DNA of 33,235 nt from JBIKIW01 sp044361365 (GCA_044361365.1 JBIKIW010000013.1:1-33235); one strand, 5' to 3'; positions 1 through 8,335 are shown, counted from the stretch's first letter. Translations and numbers: made by a program. Notes: generated by a model from the letters alone, not told the origin.

Positions 1-110
1 TATCTACACAAAAATGATGAATTATTTTTTTTAAATTGTAATTGCTTAATCTTTATCTGTATATCATAGAAATTAGTTTAGTTAGTGTTTGCTAACTAGT
101 CTAGTTCCTT
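1..110 (+). repeat. Left copy of 110-base terminal inverted repeat
   Basis: Bases 1-110 match the reverse complement of 33123-33232 with one mismatch (T at 100 against C at 33133 on the + strand). The repeat contains a perfect hairpin (TAGTTAG, six-base loop, CTAACTA) and, beside it, the near-palindrome AACTAG-T-CTAGTT. The match stops abruptly at base 110. It may be a dispersed chromosomal repeat at which the contig ends, recombination sites, or the ends of a linear element. Confidence 0.9.
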
Positions 111-176
111 ATAATTAACAATTTATCATTATAACAATTTGCCGATTTGCAAAAAATTGTAGCTGATTTAACCAAT

Positions 177-1121
177 ATGCTTTCAACCAATATTGCTGGG
201 GTTCAATTCCCAAAATTTGCCTACAACGCCTGCGGAGTCAATGATGAAGTTTATAAACAACTAGAGAAAATTGGCGGTTCAGACGCTGCTGCAATTTTGC
301 TAAAATCAGTCTCAACTGAGCCTAGAAAAGGCAATTTACCACCCAAATATATCGTAAAATCACCCCTAATTCCAGGTTGCACACTCAACAGCATTGGGCT
401 TTCAAATATGGGTTTGGAGGCAAATTTGGAATACGCAAAACAACTTAAACAAAACTTTTCAAAGCCAATTATTGCTAGCCTTACCACTTTTTCATTTGAA
501 GAAAATTACAGTCTTTTAGAAGCTTTTCAGACTCAAAATTTGGTGGATCTGATCGAAATCAACATTTCTTGCCCAAATGTAGGTACTGAAGGACTTTTGG
601 GATATTACCCAGAAGAGGTTGATAAATTTTTGACAGGGCTTGATGAGCGAATCGGAAATATTCCAGTTGGGCTAAAATTACCACCATACCTCGAAGACGT
701 TTATTTTGATAAAATGACTGAAGTTTTGCTAAGGCACAAGGTTAAATTTATCTCCACAATCAACACAGTCGGTAATGCTTTGGTGATCGATGGTGAAAAA
801 GAATCTGTGCTAATCAAACCAAATTTTGGTAGAGGTGGACTTGCGGGAGATTGGATAAAACCAGTGGCACTAAACAATGTAAATTCCTTTTTTAGAAGAT
901 TAAATGGGCAAATTTCGATAGTCGGAATTGGAGGTGTGCGAACAGGAAAAGACGCTTTTGAATTTTTACTCGCTGGAGCAGACAGCGTGCAAGTTGGCTC
1001 AGCTTTTGCCCAAGAAGGCTATCCAATTTTTGAAAAAATCCACACCGAACTTGAGGAAATTTTAACAAGAAAAGGCTATAAATCCGTACAAGAAGCCAAA
1101 GGAAAGCTTAAGTTTTTGTAA
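177..1121 (+). CDS. pyrD: Dihydroorotate dehydrogenase, class 1A
   Basis: Oxidises dihydroorotate to orotate in pyrimidine synthesis; class 1A enzymes are soluble FMN proteins that pass electrons to fumarate. Visible family landmarks, in order: the NSIGLSNMG substrate/FMN loop, NISCPNVG with the cysteine expected to be the catalytic base of class 1 enzymes, GLKLPPY, the INTVGNALVID stretch, and the C-terminal FMN phosphate loop GIGGVRTGKDAFEFLLAGA. I chose ATG at 177 because the family starts a few residues before this point (MLSTNIAGVQF...). A TTG start at 147 would add ten residues that have no family counterpart. Neither start has a clear Shine-Dalgarno. The gene is 67 bases inside the left inverted repeat and is followed by a hairpin terminator. 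No other pyrimidine genes are nearby, so it is isolated here. Confidence 0.93.
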   Translation: MLSTNIAGVQFPKFAYNACGVNDEVYKQLEKIGGSDAAAILLKSVSTEPRKGNLPPKYIVKSPLIPGCTLNSIGLSNMGLEANLEYAKQLKQNFSKPIIASLTTFSFEENYSLLEAFQTQNLVDLIEINISCPNVGTEGLLGYYPEEVDKFLTGLDERIGNIPVGLKLPPYLEDVYFDKMTEVLLRHKVKFISTINTVGNALVIDGEKESVLIKPNFGRGGLAGDWIKPVALNNVNSFFRRLNGQISIVGIGGVRTGKDAFEFLLAGADSVQVGSAFAQEGYPIFEKIHTELEEILTRKGYKSVQEAKGKLKFL

Positions 1122-1149
1122 AAAAGAATAGAATAGTGAATAAATGGAT

Positions 1150-1194
1150 GCCCACCCTTTACGGTTTTTTAACTGACGTGGGTGGTCTTTTTTT
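1150..1194 (+). terminator. Rho-independent terminator after pyrD
   Basis: CCACCC pairs with GGGTGG across a T-rich loop, followed by C and a run of seven T. It lies about 30 bases after the pyrD stop codon. Confidence 0.6.
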
Positions 1195-1284
1195 ACCTAA
1201 CATAGGCCTATTTAATTTCTTTTATCTCATTCCGCCTTAAAATTTGTTGTTCCACTAGAGAAATTTATTTTTTATAATTTACAA

Positions 1285-2415
1285 TTATTTTTTACCCTTC
1301 CCCCTCTTTATAAAACTCGTAATCACAAACAAAATTAACAAGAAAACTCCCTGCCCTGCTACCAAATATAGCTTGTCTGAAGTGTCCAAAATAACTCCCA
1401 AAATTGCCGAAATTATAAGGATAACGGCTGTAAAAAATAACACCTGAGATTTGCTCATTCCCGCGTCTAAAAGCCTAAAATTCCAGTGTAACCTATCACC
1501 TTCAAACGGACTTTTGCCATTCAAAACTCTGAGTGTGAAAACAAACAAAATATCAAAAATAAACCAACCTAAAACCGTACTTGCGGTAGCAATTTTAGCA
1601 CCGCTGAGAATCGACAAAACCCCGATTATAAAGCCAACAATCTGCGACCCGCCTTCCCCCAAATAACCCTTGGCGTTGGGTAAATTCCACGGCAAAAACC
1701 CCGCAATTCCAGCCGCCCACAAAAGTGCCGAAAGTACAATAAAAGGTTGCATCACATTGGGTAAAGTAGCCACCACACTGATTGTGAGAAGTGAAATAAT
1801 GCCAACCGTTGCCACCAAACCATCATGACCGTCCAAAAACTTGGTAGCAGTCAAACACATTCCAATCCACACAAACGCCATCAAATATTGCAACCAAACC
1901 GAACCCACCAAAAACTGATCAAATGGATAAGAAAAAGAAGTTATTCGCAAATCCCCAAGCAAAACTGTGATCAGCAAGCCCAAAAAAGTTGGAATAAAAA
2001 CTACCTTGCTTTTGAACTGAAACTTATCATCCAAAAAGCCCCCTATCATAATAATTAAAGCCCCTACAAACACCCAAAACAATCTAAAAGGCAGCAAATT
2101 TTTGCCAAGTTCGAAGCTAAATCTAGTCAGGCGAATTTGAATTTCTGGATCGACCACAAAGTCTGTAAAAAAGTTTTTGCGAAACAGCCACACCACACCT
2201 GTAAAAAACAACGAACTGATAATAAAACCTGTGGCACCAAGCAGCGGAATAGGGTCTTTTTGGTCTTTACGATCAGGAGCAGAGTCTTTTTTGTCCATTA
2301 CTCCTAGCTTTGCAGCCAGCCTAAAACTCCCAAAAGTCAGCACAAAACTAAACAACAAATTCGCCAAAGCCAAACAAACTGCCACCACCAAATAAGAAGA
2401 AGTAAAACCAAACAT
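1285..2415 (-). CDS. Polyprenyl-phosphate sugar-1-phosphate transferase, WecA/TagO/MraY family
   Basis: A multi-spanning membrane enzyme of the family that transfers a UDP-sugar phosphate onto a polyprenyl phosphate, the first membrane step of envelope glycan or teichoic-type polymer synthesis. The 376 residues are almost all hydrophobic segments, with cytoplasmic loops bearing the family aspartates: GGFLDDKF, TKFLDGHDGL and the last loop SPFEGDRLHWNFRLLDAG. The second motif retains the DGxDG core. In the last loop the usual HxHHR of WecA/TagO reads HWNFR, so two of the histidines are replaced. This points to a side branch of the family, and the sugar substrate cannot be told. It is transcribed alone toward the pyrD terminator. 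Start ATG at 2415 fits, with the first membrane span beginning at once. Confidence 0.85.
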   Translation of the reverse strand: MFGFTSSYLVVAVCLALANLLFSFVLTFGSFRLAAKLGVMDKKDSAPDRKDQKDPIPLLGATGFIISSLFFTGVVWLFRKNFFTDFVVDPEIQIRLTRFSFELGKNLLPFRLFWVFVGALIIMIGGFLDDKFQFKSKVVFIPTFLGLLITVLLGDLRITSFSYPFDQFLVGSVWLQYLMAFVWIGMCLTATKFLDGHDGLVATVGIISLLTISVVATLPNVMQPFIVLSALLWAAGIAGFLPWNLPNAKGYLGEGGSQIVGFIIGVLSILSGAKIATASTVLGWFIFDILFVFTLRVLNGKSPFEGDRLHWNFRLLDAGMSKSQVLFFTAVILIISAILGVILDTSDKLYLVAGQGVFLLILFVITSFIKRGKGKK

Positions 2416-2490
2416 TCAATCCTAAATTTTCTAAGATAAAGATTACAGTCAAATTGATAATGATTATGAATGGTTTGTGCTGAATTTTCC

Positions 2491-2516
2491 GTAGAGGAGA
2501 CCCTCCTGGTCTCAAT
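2491..2516 (+). repeat. REP-like palindrome
   Basis: Head GTAGAG followed by the hairpin GAGACC-ctcct-GGTCTC and the tail AATT. Same architecture as the other GTAG-headed elements in the window, with its own stem sequence. Confidence 0.75.
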
Positions 2517-2643
2517 TGTCAAAATATTTGGCAACAGACAACGATAATGAGGTTTTTAATTATAAATGGTAAAGGATAAATTACAAGTCAAGGATAAATG
2601 AGTAAATACTTGGTTGAATATTTAACATCCCAGATCTTCTTTA

Positions 2644-2669
2644 GTAGAGGCGAATTTTAATTCGCCATT
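2644..2669 (+). repeat. REP-like palindrome
   Basis: GTAGA head, stem GGCGAAT/ATTCGCC with loop TTTA, tail ATT. The stem is identical to that of the copy at 4596-4621. Confidence 0.8.
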
Positions 2670-2803
2670 GTTGATTTTACCATTTCCCCGTAGAGGAACG
2701 AGCAAATTATTACTTTATTTTTCAATTTATTTTCGACCTTTACAACTCTCTCTTTGCTATGGTGAGCGTGGATTTTAGGTTGTTTTTTTAGGATATTTGG
2801 AAG

Positions 2804-3163
2804 ATGAAAGCTACAATTGCTGGTTTTAACGGTTTTTCTCTTAGTGTTGAAAATGTAACAAAAGAAGAATTGGCTTGGCTTATAGAAAAATTTCAAAATG
2901 GAGAAGTGAAAATTTCTGCTGAAGAGGGTTTGGAAAAAGACGCTCCAACAGAGGAAGAAGATGTTAGATTAGGCATTCCAATTGAAGATTTATTACCTTA
3001 TTTATCAACTCGTTCTAGCTCGATATTAAACCTTCAACTTAAGTTAAAAACTTTTGGTGAGATTCTAGAGTTCTCAAAAAGTCTAACCTTTAACAATACT
3101 AAAGGACTTGGAAGTACAACTCAAGAAGAAATTCTTTACTTTCTAGAAAACTATAAGCCTTAA
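2804..3163 (+). CDS. Small protein with an RNA polymerase alpha-CTD-like helix-hairpin-helix domain
   Basis: The 119-residue protein has an N-terminal part without a recognised domain (about 1-55, with an acidic linker around 35-55). The C-terminal part (about 58-117) follows the RpoA C-terminal domain pattern: an I-x-x-L opening, LSTRSSSIL (compare the L-S-x-R-x-x-N-x-L of alpha-CTD), then LKTFGEIL, and a closing GLGSTTQEEILYFL where alpha-CTD has the G-x-K-S-L-x-E-I hairpin. Several usual core residues are replaced, including the asparagine after the arginine and the final G-K-K-S. In RpoA this domain binds UP-element DNA and activators. A stand-alone copy could act as a regulator, but this is inference. 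A terminator follows directly, so it is monocistronic. Confidence 0.6.
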   Translation: MKATIAGFNGFSLSVENVTKEELAWLIEKFQNGEVKISAEEGLEKDAPTEEEDVRLGIPIEDLLPYLSTRSSSILNLQLKLKTFGEILEFSKSLTFNNTKGLGSTTQEEILYFLENYKP

Positions 3164-3170
3164 TCCATTC

Positions 3171-3211
3171 CGCCCTTTGAGTAATATTATAAACTCGGAG
3201 GGTGCTTTTTT
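3171..3211 (+). terminator. Rho-independent terminator
   Basis: GCCCT-tt-GAGT pairs with ACTC-gg-AGGGtGC around an A/T loop and is followed by six T. It begins 8 bases after the stop codon of the alpha-CTD-like gene. Confidence 0.75.
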
Positions 3212-3249
3212 GTACCTAAAAAAATAATATTTTCAATTCAATATTTTTT

Positions 3250-3430
3250 GTAGAGGCGACCACCGTGTCGCCATTTTCCTCTAAAATATCAAATAAAGTC
3301 CCCACCCGGGGGATACCGTGAGAGCGTAGCGGGTCACGGAGGGGGTGGCGAGGAGCCGTTAAATTGTGTAGCGGAGGTCTCCTGACCTCCATCTTTAAAT
3401 TATGCGGTACACAGGCGACGGGAATCAAAG
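3250..3430 (+). repeat. Composite palindromic element, copy A
   Basis: About 181 bases, beginning with a REP-like palindrome (3250-3275, stem GGCGAC/GTCGCC) and ending GGCGACGGGAATCAAAG. It holds conserved blocks such as AAAGTCCCCACCCGGGGG and CCGTTAAATT and an internal GTAGCGG palindrome (3368-3393, stem GGAGGT/ACCTCC). A diverged inverted copy lies at 8742-8923. It looks like a non-coding mobile element assembled from REP units. The rest of the gap 3164-3544 holds only the upstream terminator and A/T-rich sequence. Confidence 0.8.
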
Positions 3431-3503
3431 AATAGTGAAAAACTAATAGTGAATAATTGTTAAGGATAAATTATAAATCAATGATAAAAATTTAAAAAAG
3501 AAA

Positions 3504-3529
3504 AATGGCGACACAGAGGTCGCCTCTAC
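3504..3529 (-). repeat. REP-like palindrome
   Basis: Reverse orientation: GTAGA head, stem GGCGACC...tgTCGCC, tail ATT. It sits 15 bases beyond the stop of the truncated uvrB. Confidence 0.8.
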
Positions 3530-3544
3530 AGATCAAACCACCCA

Positions 3545-4498
3545 TTAACTCAAATTCAACAAATCTCTAATCGCGGCGGCTTTTTCGAAGTCCATTTCGT
3601 TTACAGCTTTTTGCATGAGTTTTTCCAGATCTTCTTTGGAGTAATTTTGTTCGGCGAGGTCGGAGATTTGGGTTTCTTTGGTGGCTTCAAAATCTTCGTA
3701 AACTTGCTTGGATTTGGATTTGCGTCCGCTACGATTTCCGTTGGTATCATCGCCATTTTTCCCTAGCCTTGTGCCTTTTCGGCTGCCTCCCATTTTCATA
3801 AATTCATCCAAATTTGCAAACCCATTTACTGTCCATTCCGCTCCAGCTTTGCCATATTCATCGTTATTTTCGACTTCCTCATTTAGGTCGTCCACGATAG
3901 TTTGTAGTTCTCGTTTGGTTGATTGCGGTGTGATTCCATGCAATTTATTGTATTCGGTCTGCAAAGCTCGCCTACGATTGGTTTCGTCGATGGCGTATTG
4001 CATGGATTTGGTGATATTTTGGGCGTACATGATCACTTTTCCTTCCGAGTGCCTTGCTGCACGACCGATTATTTGCACTAAACTGGTTTTGGAACGCAAA
4101 AATCCTTCTTTATCAGCATCAAAAATCGCCACCAAACTAACTTCTGGGAGATCCAAACCTTCTCTCAAAAGGTTGATTCCGATCAACACATCGTACTTTC
4201 CACGCCTCAAATCTGCCAAAATATCTACCCGATCAAGGGTTTCTACATCGCTGTGAATATAAGCAGACTTTATGCCAATTTGTTTGAGATAAAGGTCTAA
4301 TTCTTCAGCAAATTTTTTGGTGAGAGTGGTGATCAAAACCCTCTGCCCCTTCACTACTCTTTGGCGAACTTGCTCCAAAACATCATCCACTTGGTTATCC
4401 ACCGGTTTGATTTGAATCTCGGGATCGAGCAAACCCGTTGGGCGAATAATGGCTTCTGCAACAGTAATTTTGCCAAGTTTGTAACGGCTTGAAATCAT
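3545..4498 (-). CDS. uvrB: UvrB C-terminal half, 5'-truncated, probable pseudogene
   Basis: UvrB, the helicase-like damage-verification subunit of nucleotide excision repair, is usually about 660 residues; only 317 remain. Present are the family signature AIIRPTGLLDPEI, the second helicase domain with INLLREGLDLPEVSLVAIFDADKEG and QIIGRAARH, the YNKLHGITPQS region, and the C-terminal UVR motif (YSKEDLEKLMQKAVNEMDFE). Missing are the Walker A ATP site, the damage-wedge beta-hairpin and the UvrA-binding domain. A TAG lies in frame four codons before the ATG at 4498, and no N-terminal UvrB sequence is visible further upstream. A REP-like palindrome sits about 100 bases beyond the break. It could be a decayed gene, a rearrangement product or a misassembly; the rest of uvrB may lie elsewhere. 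It could not verify damage on its own. Confidence 0.88.
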   Translation of the reverse strand: MISSRYKLGKITVAEAIIRPTGLLDPEIQIKPVDNQVDDVLEQVRQRVVKGQRVLITTLTKKFAEELDLYLKQIGIKSAYIHSDVETLDRVDILADLRRGKYDVLIGINLLREGLDLPEVSLVAIFDADKEGFLRSKTSLVQIIGRAARHSEGKVIMYAQNITKSMQYAIDETNRRRALQTEYNKLHGITPQSTKRELQTIVDDLNEEVENNDEYGKAGAEWTVNGFANLDEFMKMGGSRKGTRLGKNGDDTNGNRSGRKSKSKQVYEDFEATKETQISDLAEQNYSKEDLEKLMQKAVNEMDFEKAAAIRDLLNLS

Positions 4499-4595
4499 AT
4501 TCTTGAAATCCTAAAGATAAAAACGGATTTTGAAAAGGGGTCGATTGATTAATAGTTAATAATTAATAATGAATGATTGTTAATGATAAATTATA

Positions 4596-4621
4596 GTAGC
4601 GGCGAATTTTAATTCGCCCTT
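4596..4621 (+). repeat. REP-like palindrome
   Basis: GTAGC head, stem GGCGAAT/ATTCGCC, about 100 bases beyond the broken 5' end of uvrB. Stem and loop match the copy at 2644-2669 in direct orientation. Confidence 0.8.
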
Positions 4622-4679
4622 GTGAGTAACTGTAGTTTTGGAGACTCAGTTTGAAATTACAAAAAATCTCAAATAGGTT

Positions 4680-5027
4680 CTAGTTATCGCTTTGGTCTGT
4701 ATGCAAACTAACAATTCTGCGTAGATTTGTGATTTTTACTTTGTTTTGATGCAAATAGTTTTTTATAAAGGTGTTTTTAGAATTACCAACTAGCTCTTCG
4801 TATCTCTCAGTTTTGCTTAAAAAGTTTTTGATGAGATCGATGTTTCCAATAATATCTTTGATGCTTAAAATTGCATTCCAAAAAGTAAGTAAATGTGAAA
4901 GCTGATACAGCTTGTGTAAATTAGTATAAATTTCTGACGATCTGTCGCTTGTAATATCTCCAAAATAATGTGAGATAGATTCCGAAAGCTGGAGATTGGA
5001 AATAAAATCTAACTTTTCATCAGCCAA
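4680..5027 (-). CDS. Downstream part of the frame-broken HD-domain gene
   Basis: 115 residues from a TTG codon, with no recognised domain; leucine-rich and probably helical. Its reading frame stays open upstream past the TTG and into the end of the HD-domain gene (5035-5547), meeting it around an A8 tract at 5056-5063. Removing one A there would join the two into one protein of roughly 290 residues. I therefore read it as the C-terminal part of the HD protein rather than an independent gene. There is no Shine-Dalgarno at the TTG. Confidence 0.55.
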   Translation of the reverse strand: MADEKLDFISNLQLSESISHYFGDITSDRSSEIYTNLHKLYQLSHLLTFWNAILSIKDIIGNIDLIKNFLSKTERYEELVGNSKNTFIKNYLHQNKVKITNLRRIVSLHTDQSDN

Positions 5028-5034
5028 AAATACC

Positions 5035-5547
5035 TTAAAAACCGTGATAAGTAAGTTTTTTTTGATCTGGAAATTTTTTGGATAAATAATGTAAAACCCT
5101 AACGTATGAATTTAGTTCCAAACACCTATCTTCTTTGGTCTTGGTACCACTTATCTTATCTCCAACCAAGCCTTCTGCCATGTCGTGGGTGATTGCTACA
5201 ATTTCTAAAACTAAATTGTTATCTTTAATTAGGACTTGATCGTCGTGGCCATTCATCACTCTAATCATCATTTCGTGACAATGAATTAGATGATCAACTG
5301 GATATGCGTCGTTTAGTTCAGGAAAATTTGGGTGATTTTCTGACGGCGGAATAAGCTCCAAATTAATCCGCAGTTGGCTAGAATCTTTTACAGGTTGCCA
5401 ACGATTTTCAGCTTTTTGGTAAAGTTCGCCAATAAAAGTTTCAAATAGAAAAACATCTAAGACAGTTCGTGGGCTAAATTCAGATTTTGGTGATAATTCA
5501 AAAAATGTAGTATGATTTTCTAATTTTTGGCTTAGCTGTTCGCTCAT
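5035..5547 (-). CDS. HD-domain phosphohydrolase-like protein, frame ends early
   Basis: The 170 residues carry the metal-binding pattern of HD hydrolases: a first histidine in HLIHCHEMMIRV, then ITHDMAEGLVGD with the paired H-D followed by E and G-D, as in YfbR-like nucleotidases and related HD families. Such proteins cleave phosphomonoesters of nucleotides or related substrates; the substrate here is unknown. The frame ends 20 bases past an A8 tract, just beyond the HD core, and the next frame (4680-5027) continues the likely protein. Upstream, TATTAT lies five bases before the ATG, which would give an almost leaderless mRNA. It is either a recent frameshift, a slippage-controlled gene or a homopolymer sequencing error. 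Confidence 0.65.
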   Translation of the reverse strand: MSEQLSQKLENHTTFFELSPKSEFSPRTVLDVFLFETFIGELYQKAENRWQPVKDSSQLRINLELIPPSENHPNFPELNDAYPVDHLIHCHEMMIRVMNGHDDQVLIKDNNLVLEIVAITHDMAEGLVGDKISGTKTKEDRCLELNSYVRVLHYLSKKFPDQKKLTYHGF

Positions 5548-5722
5548 AATTTATAATACAGCACAAAAATAATCTATCGGCAACAACTCATTTCTTTTTT
5601 TTACAATTTCTTCAAATTTCCACTTTAATAAATTTGTTTGGAGAAAATATCACTTTTATAGATAAAACTAAGATTATTGATGCTAATTTGGTCAAAACTA
5701 CTGGCACTTTGTATAAACTTAA

Positions 5723-6715
5723 TCACCTTTTCGATTTCCGCAGGCGAAGAACGTTCCAAGCCATCTTCCAAAATTTTAGCGTTCTATCAAGCTCATCTCC
5801 AAATTCTGGGTCATACTTTTGAATTTCAACTAGGCTAATAGTATTTGTATGTGGCTTAAATCTGACATCAGACTCAAGTAATTCAAATTTACCCTCTGGA
5901 GTCTCCTCATTTATGACCATTGCAAATGCATGATTAAACCATTCTTGCGGACTTTCTTCTAAGGAATCTATTTTATCTTCACAAAAATAAGTTTCAACCT
6001 CCTGCATAAAAATATCCAATATTCGCTTTTTATGGATTTCTCTGATTTCTTGTTTGGTGGTTTCGTTAAATAAGTCTTCGAGGTTGTAGAGACGATTCGT
6101 TCTTTGTTTGAAAAGTCTCTTTTCGATCGGTCGAAGATTGTACATATTTCTATTTGGGTATCTCGATAATGCATGGGTTAGCTCGTGAATCAAGCTTTCT
6201 ACCAGATCCCCGATTTCTATTTCGCCACAAACTTTTAATAAAATATAACCTTCATCGTACTGCAAAGCTCTTGCATCTGGGTTTGATTTTGGCCAATAGT
6301 CTTCGTTTGTTATCAAAACTACCGGATATCCGAAAACTTCTAATTCCACAAAATTTGCTTCTATTTCTTTTTTATTTCTTGCAAAAAATTTACCTAGTGA
6401 CTGATAGATTTGTTCGATATTGGGATTTTCTTCTTTTCCGAAAAGCTCTTCGAGTTCATCGATTTTTTGTTCATATACTTTAAAAAAGGTTAAGTTGGCA
6501 TGCCCTAAAGGAAATCGTTCACCCGTATGTTCGTCGATCGGCAAACTTTTTTTAGCCCAACCTCTAAAACCTTCATAAGATTTTGAACCTGGGTATAAAA
6601 CTTTTCTTAACTCCTCTAAAAATCTTTGCCGACCTGGTTTTAGATTGCTATCAACAGGCTCTAAAAGTAGCCTCTCCCATTTTTTTTGAGTCTCTAGGAA
6701 AAAGCTCTGATTCAT
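5723..6715 (-). CDS. Zincin-like protein with HExxH motif, unknown function
   Basis: 330 residues, soluble, without signal peptide. The motif LIHELTHAL (HELTH at about 177-181) is the zinc-binding HExxH of zincin metallopeptidases. A downstream helix with MQEVETYFCED could supply the third ligand as a glutamate, but this is a guess. The flanks are rich in charged residues. I do not recognise the family beyond this motif. Start ATG at 6715; no Shine-Dalgarno is seen. It is transcribed in the same direction as the HD gene after a gap of about 175 bases, so joint transcription is possible. Confidence 0.65.
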   Translation of the reverse strand: MNQSFFLETQKKWERLLLEPVDSNLKPGRQRFLEELRKVLYPGSKSYEGFRGWAKKSLPIDEHTGERFPLGHANLTFFKVYEQKIDELEELFGKEENPNIEQIYQSLGKFFARNKKEIEANFVELEVFGYPVVLITNEDYWPKSNPDARALQYDEGYILLKVCGEIEIGDLVESLIHELTHALSRYPNRNMYNLRPIEKRLFKQRTNRLYNLEDLFNETTKQEIREIHKKRILDIFMQEVETYFCEDKIDSLEESPQEWFNHAFAMVINEETPEGKFELLESDVRFKPHTNTISLVEIQKYDPEFGDELDRTLKFWKMAWNVLRLRKSKR

Positions 6716-6945
6716 TTGAGTCTATTTCGCTAAGACTAGGATTGTGCAAGATTAAACTTTCTAGCATAAAATAAAAATTGTTTAAAAGTTAATTTAACAA
6801 ACTTCATAGCACAAAAAATGCTTTAAATCAACAGTCAGTTTAGCCAAAAAGACGGTGCCTAGAAATCAAGATCCTTCGCAATAAGTAAAACTGGATTAAT
6901 CTAGCCAACAACTGAAAAAAACAATCAATTCTTAACTATTATTTG

Positions 6946-8304
6946 TTAACTATTACCTGCAATTATCCCCCTAACCTCCCCAATCTCAACCCCTGGATTA
7001 TAAGCAAACTTCAGTTTTTTAGCTGTATTTATACGACTTTCTTCTTTGGTCGCAGGTCGAATTTTCCCGCTAAGAGTCAACCTTCCCGCAAATACCGATT
7101 TGGCATTTTTAAACTTCAAAAGTTTATTTAGAGTTTGGTTGTTGATCGAGCTAAGAATAGCTAAAAATACAGGTAAATCTAAACTTTCGTCATACAAATT
7201 TTTAGGAAGTCCCGTGATTTGCACATACACATCGTTGCTTTTTAGGTCTATATTTAGGTACTTTTCGATAATCGCAATCAAGGTATTTAATTTCGAACTT
7301 TTCAAACCCAAAGCTTCACGCCTTCCGAACCCACCTTGCCCATAATTTTGACTCACCAAAGCCTGAATTTCCACAACTAGCGGCAGGTTTTTTTCTAGCC
7401 CCAACCCATAACAAACCCCTACTCCAGTTTCTAGGTTTTCCAGAAGGGCAAGGCTTGGATCGGTTACGATTTGCAGTCCAGTTTCCTCCATTTTTAGAAG
7501 TAATTCGTTGTCGGTTGTACCGTAGCGGTGTTTCCCAAATGCAAGGGTACGATATCCAGAAGTCTCCGAGGCTTCGATTGTGAGGACAGAATCCACCAAG
7601 TGTTCGAGGGTTTTTGGACCAGCAATTTGCCCTTCTTTAGTCACGTGACCGATCAAAATCATGCTGATGTTTTGGCTTTTAGAAAGAGAAAGTAGCCGAT
7701 TGGCAACCAAACTTACTTGGCTAACACTGCCAGGACTTCCCACAATTTCGGTCGAAAAAATTGTTTGAATAGAGTCCAAAACTACAATTTGTGGTTTAAA
7801 CTCCTGAATTTGCTCCTCAATTTCCTCCAACGAATTATTTTGCACCAAATAAACCTCTTTTGGAATGCTTAGGCGTTGGCTTCGCCGTGCCACTTCCACC
7901 ACAGATTCCTCGGCGGTGATGTACAAAAGTTTGAGTTCAGGTTTAGCCAAAAAAAGGCTTCGTAAAAGCTGAAGTGCAAGTGTAGATTTCCCAAGTCCAG
8001 GCTCTCCAGCAAGCAAAGTCAAGCTCCCCGCAACCAAGCCTTCGTTCCAAAAATCAGACAAAATTTCAGCTGAAAATGGATACCGAGTTTGGATTTGATT
8101 TCCTGCAATTTCTAAGATTTCCTGCACGGTTTGAATCTTGGAGTTGGAGCTAATCCAGGCTTTACGAGGAGCATTTGGATTGGCAGTCGATTTTAGCTTA
8201 ATTTCCTCAAAACTATCCCACGAATTACAATTCGGGCATTTCCCATACCACTGACTAGATTCGTACTCACAAATCTTACATTTATAGACTTTTTTGGGTT
8301 TCAT
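6946..8304 (-). CDS. radA: DNA repair protein RadA/Sms
   Basis: RadA is a RecA-like ATPase that extends recombination intermediates. The 452 residues show the full family order: an N-terminal C4 zinc finger (C9, C12, C23, C26), Walker A GEPGLGKST at about 100-108, Walker B IVVLDSIQTI, and a C-terminal Lon-protease-like domain with EIQALVS, GFGRREALGL and the closing GVEIGEVRGI. The RadA-specific KNRFG motif reads KHRYG here, keeping K, R and G. Length is normal. The start codon lies 31 bases downstream of a TTGACA that forms the edge of a dispersed tandem repeat; no good -10 is visible. There is no operon partner. Confidence 0.95.
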   Translation of the reverse strand: MKPKKVYKCKICEYESSQWYGKCPNCNSWDSFEEIKLKSTANPNAPRKAWISSNSKIQTVQEILEIAGNQIQTRYPFSAEILSDFWNEGLVAGSLTLLAGEPGLGKSTLALQLLRSLFLAKPELKLLYITAEESVVEVARRSQRLSIPKEVYLVQNNSLEEIEEQIQEFKPQIVVLDSIQTIFSTEIVGSPGSVSQVSLVANRLLSLSKSQNISMILIGHVTKEGQIAGPKTLEHLVDSVLTIEASETSGYRTLAFGKHRYGTTDNELLLKMEETGLQIVTDPSLALLENLETGVGVCYGLGLEKNLPLVVEIQALVSQNYGQGGFGRREALGLKSSKLNTLIAIIEKYLNIDLKSNDVYVQITGLPKNLYDESLDLPVFLAILSSINNQTLNKLLKFKNAKSVFAGRLTLSGKIRPATKEESRINTAKKLKFAYNPGVEIGEVRGIIAGNS

Positions 8305-8335
8305 ATCTTTTAAACAAGAAATCTTTCGAAAAACT

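Larger units (their letters stand above)
2416..2803. other. Intergenic stretch with REP-like palindromes
   Basis: Divergent intergenic region between the transferase gene and the alpha-CTD-like gene. It holds two full REP-like palindromes (2491-2516 and 2644-2669), a half copy (GTAGAGG at 2690), and A/T-rich sequence with repeated GGATAAAT words. I see no gene in it. Confidence 0.7.

Noticed and set aside
199..211. GGTTCAATTCC resembling a tRNA T-arm
   Set aside because: It lies inside pyrD and no acceptor, D-arm or anticodon arm can be built around it.
3216..3428. Open frame on the minus strand within composite element A
   Set aside because: It lies inside a non-coding repeat whose other copy does not keep the frame.
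3708..4256. Long open frame antisense to uvrB
   Set aside because: It is a mirror of the uvrB coding frame, with no start signal and an unlikely composition.
5035..5064. Programmed -1 frameshift at the A8 tract of the HD gene
   Set aside because: Joining the two frames needs a +1 shift (or loss of one A), not the -1 slip that A-rich heptamers give.
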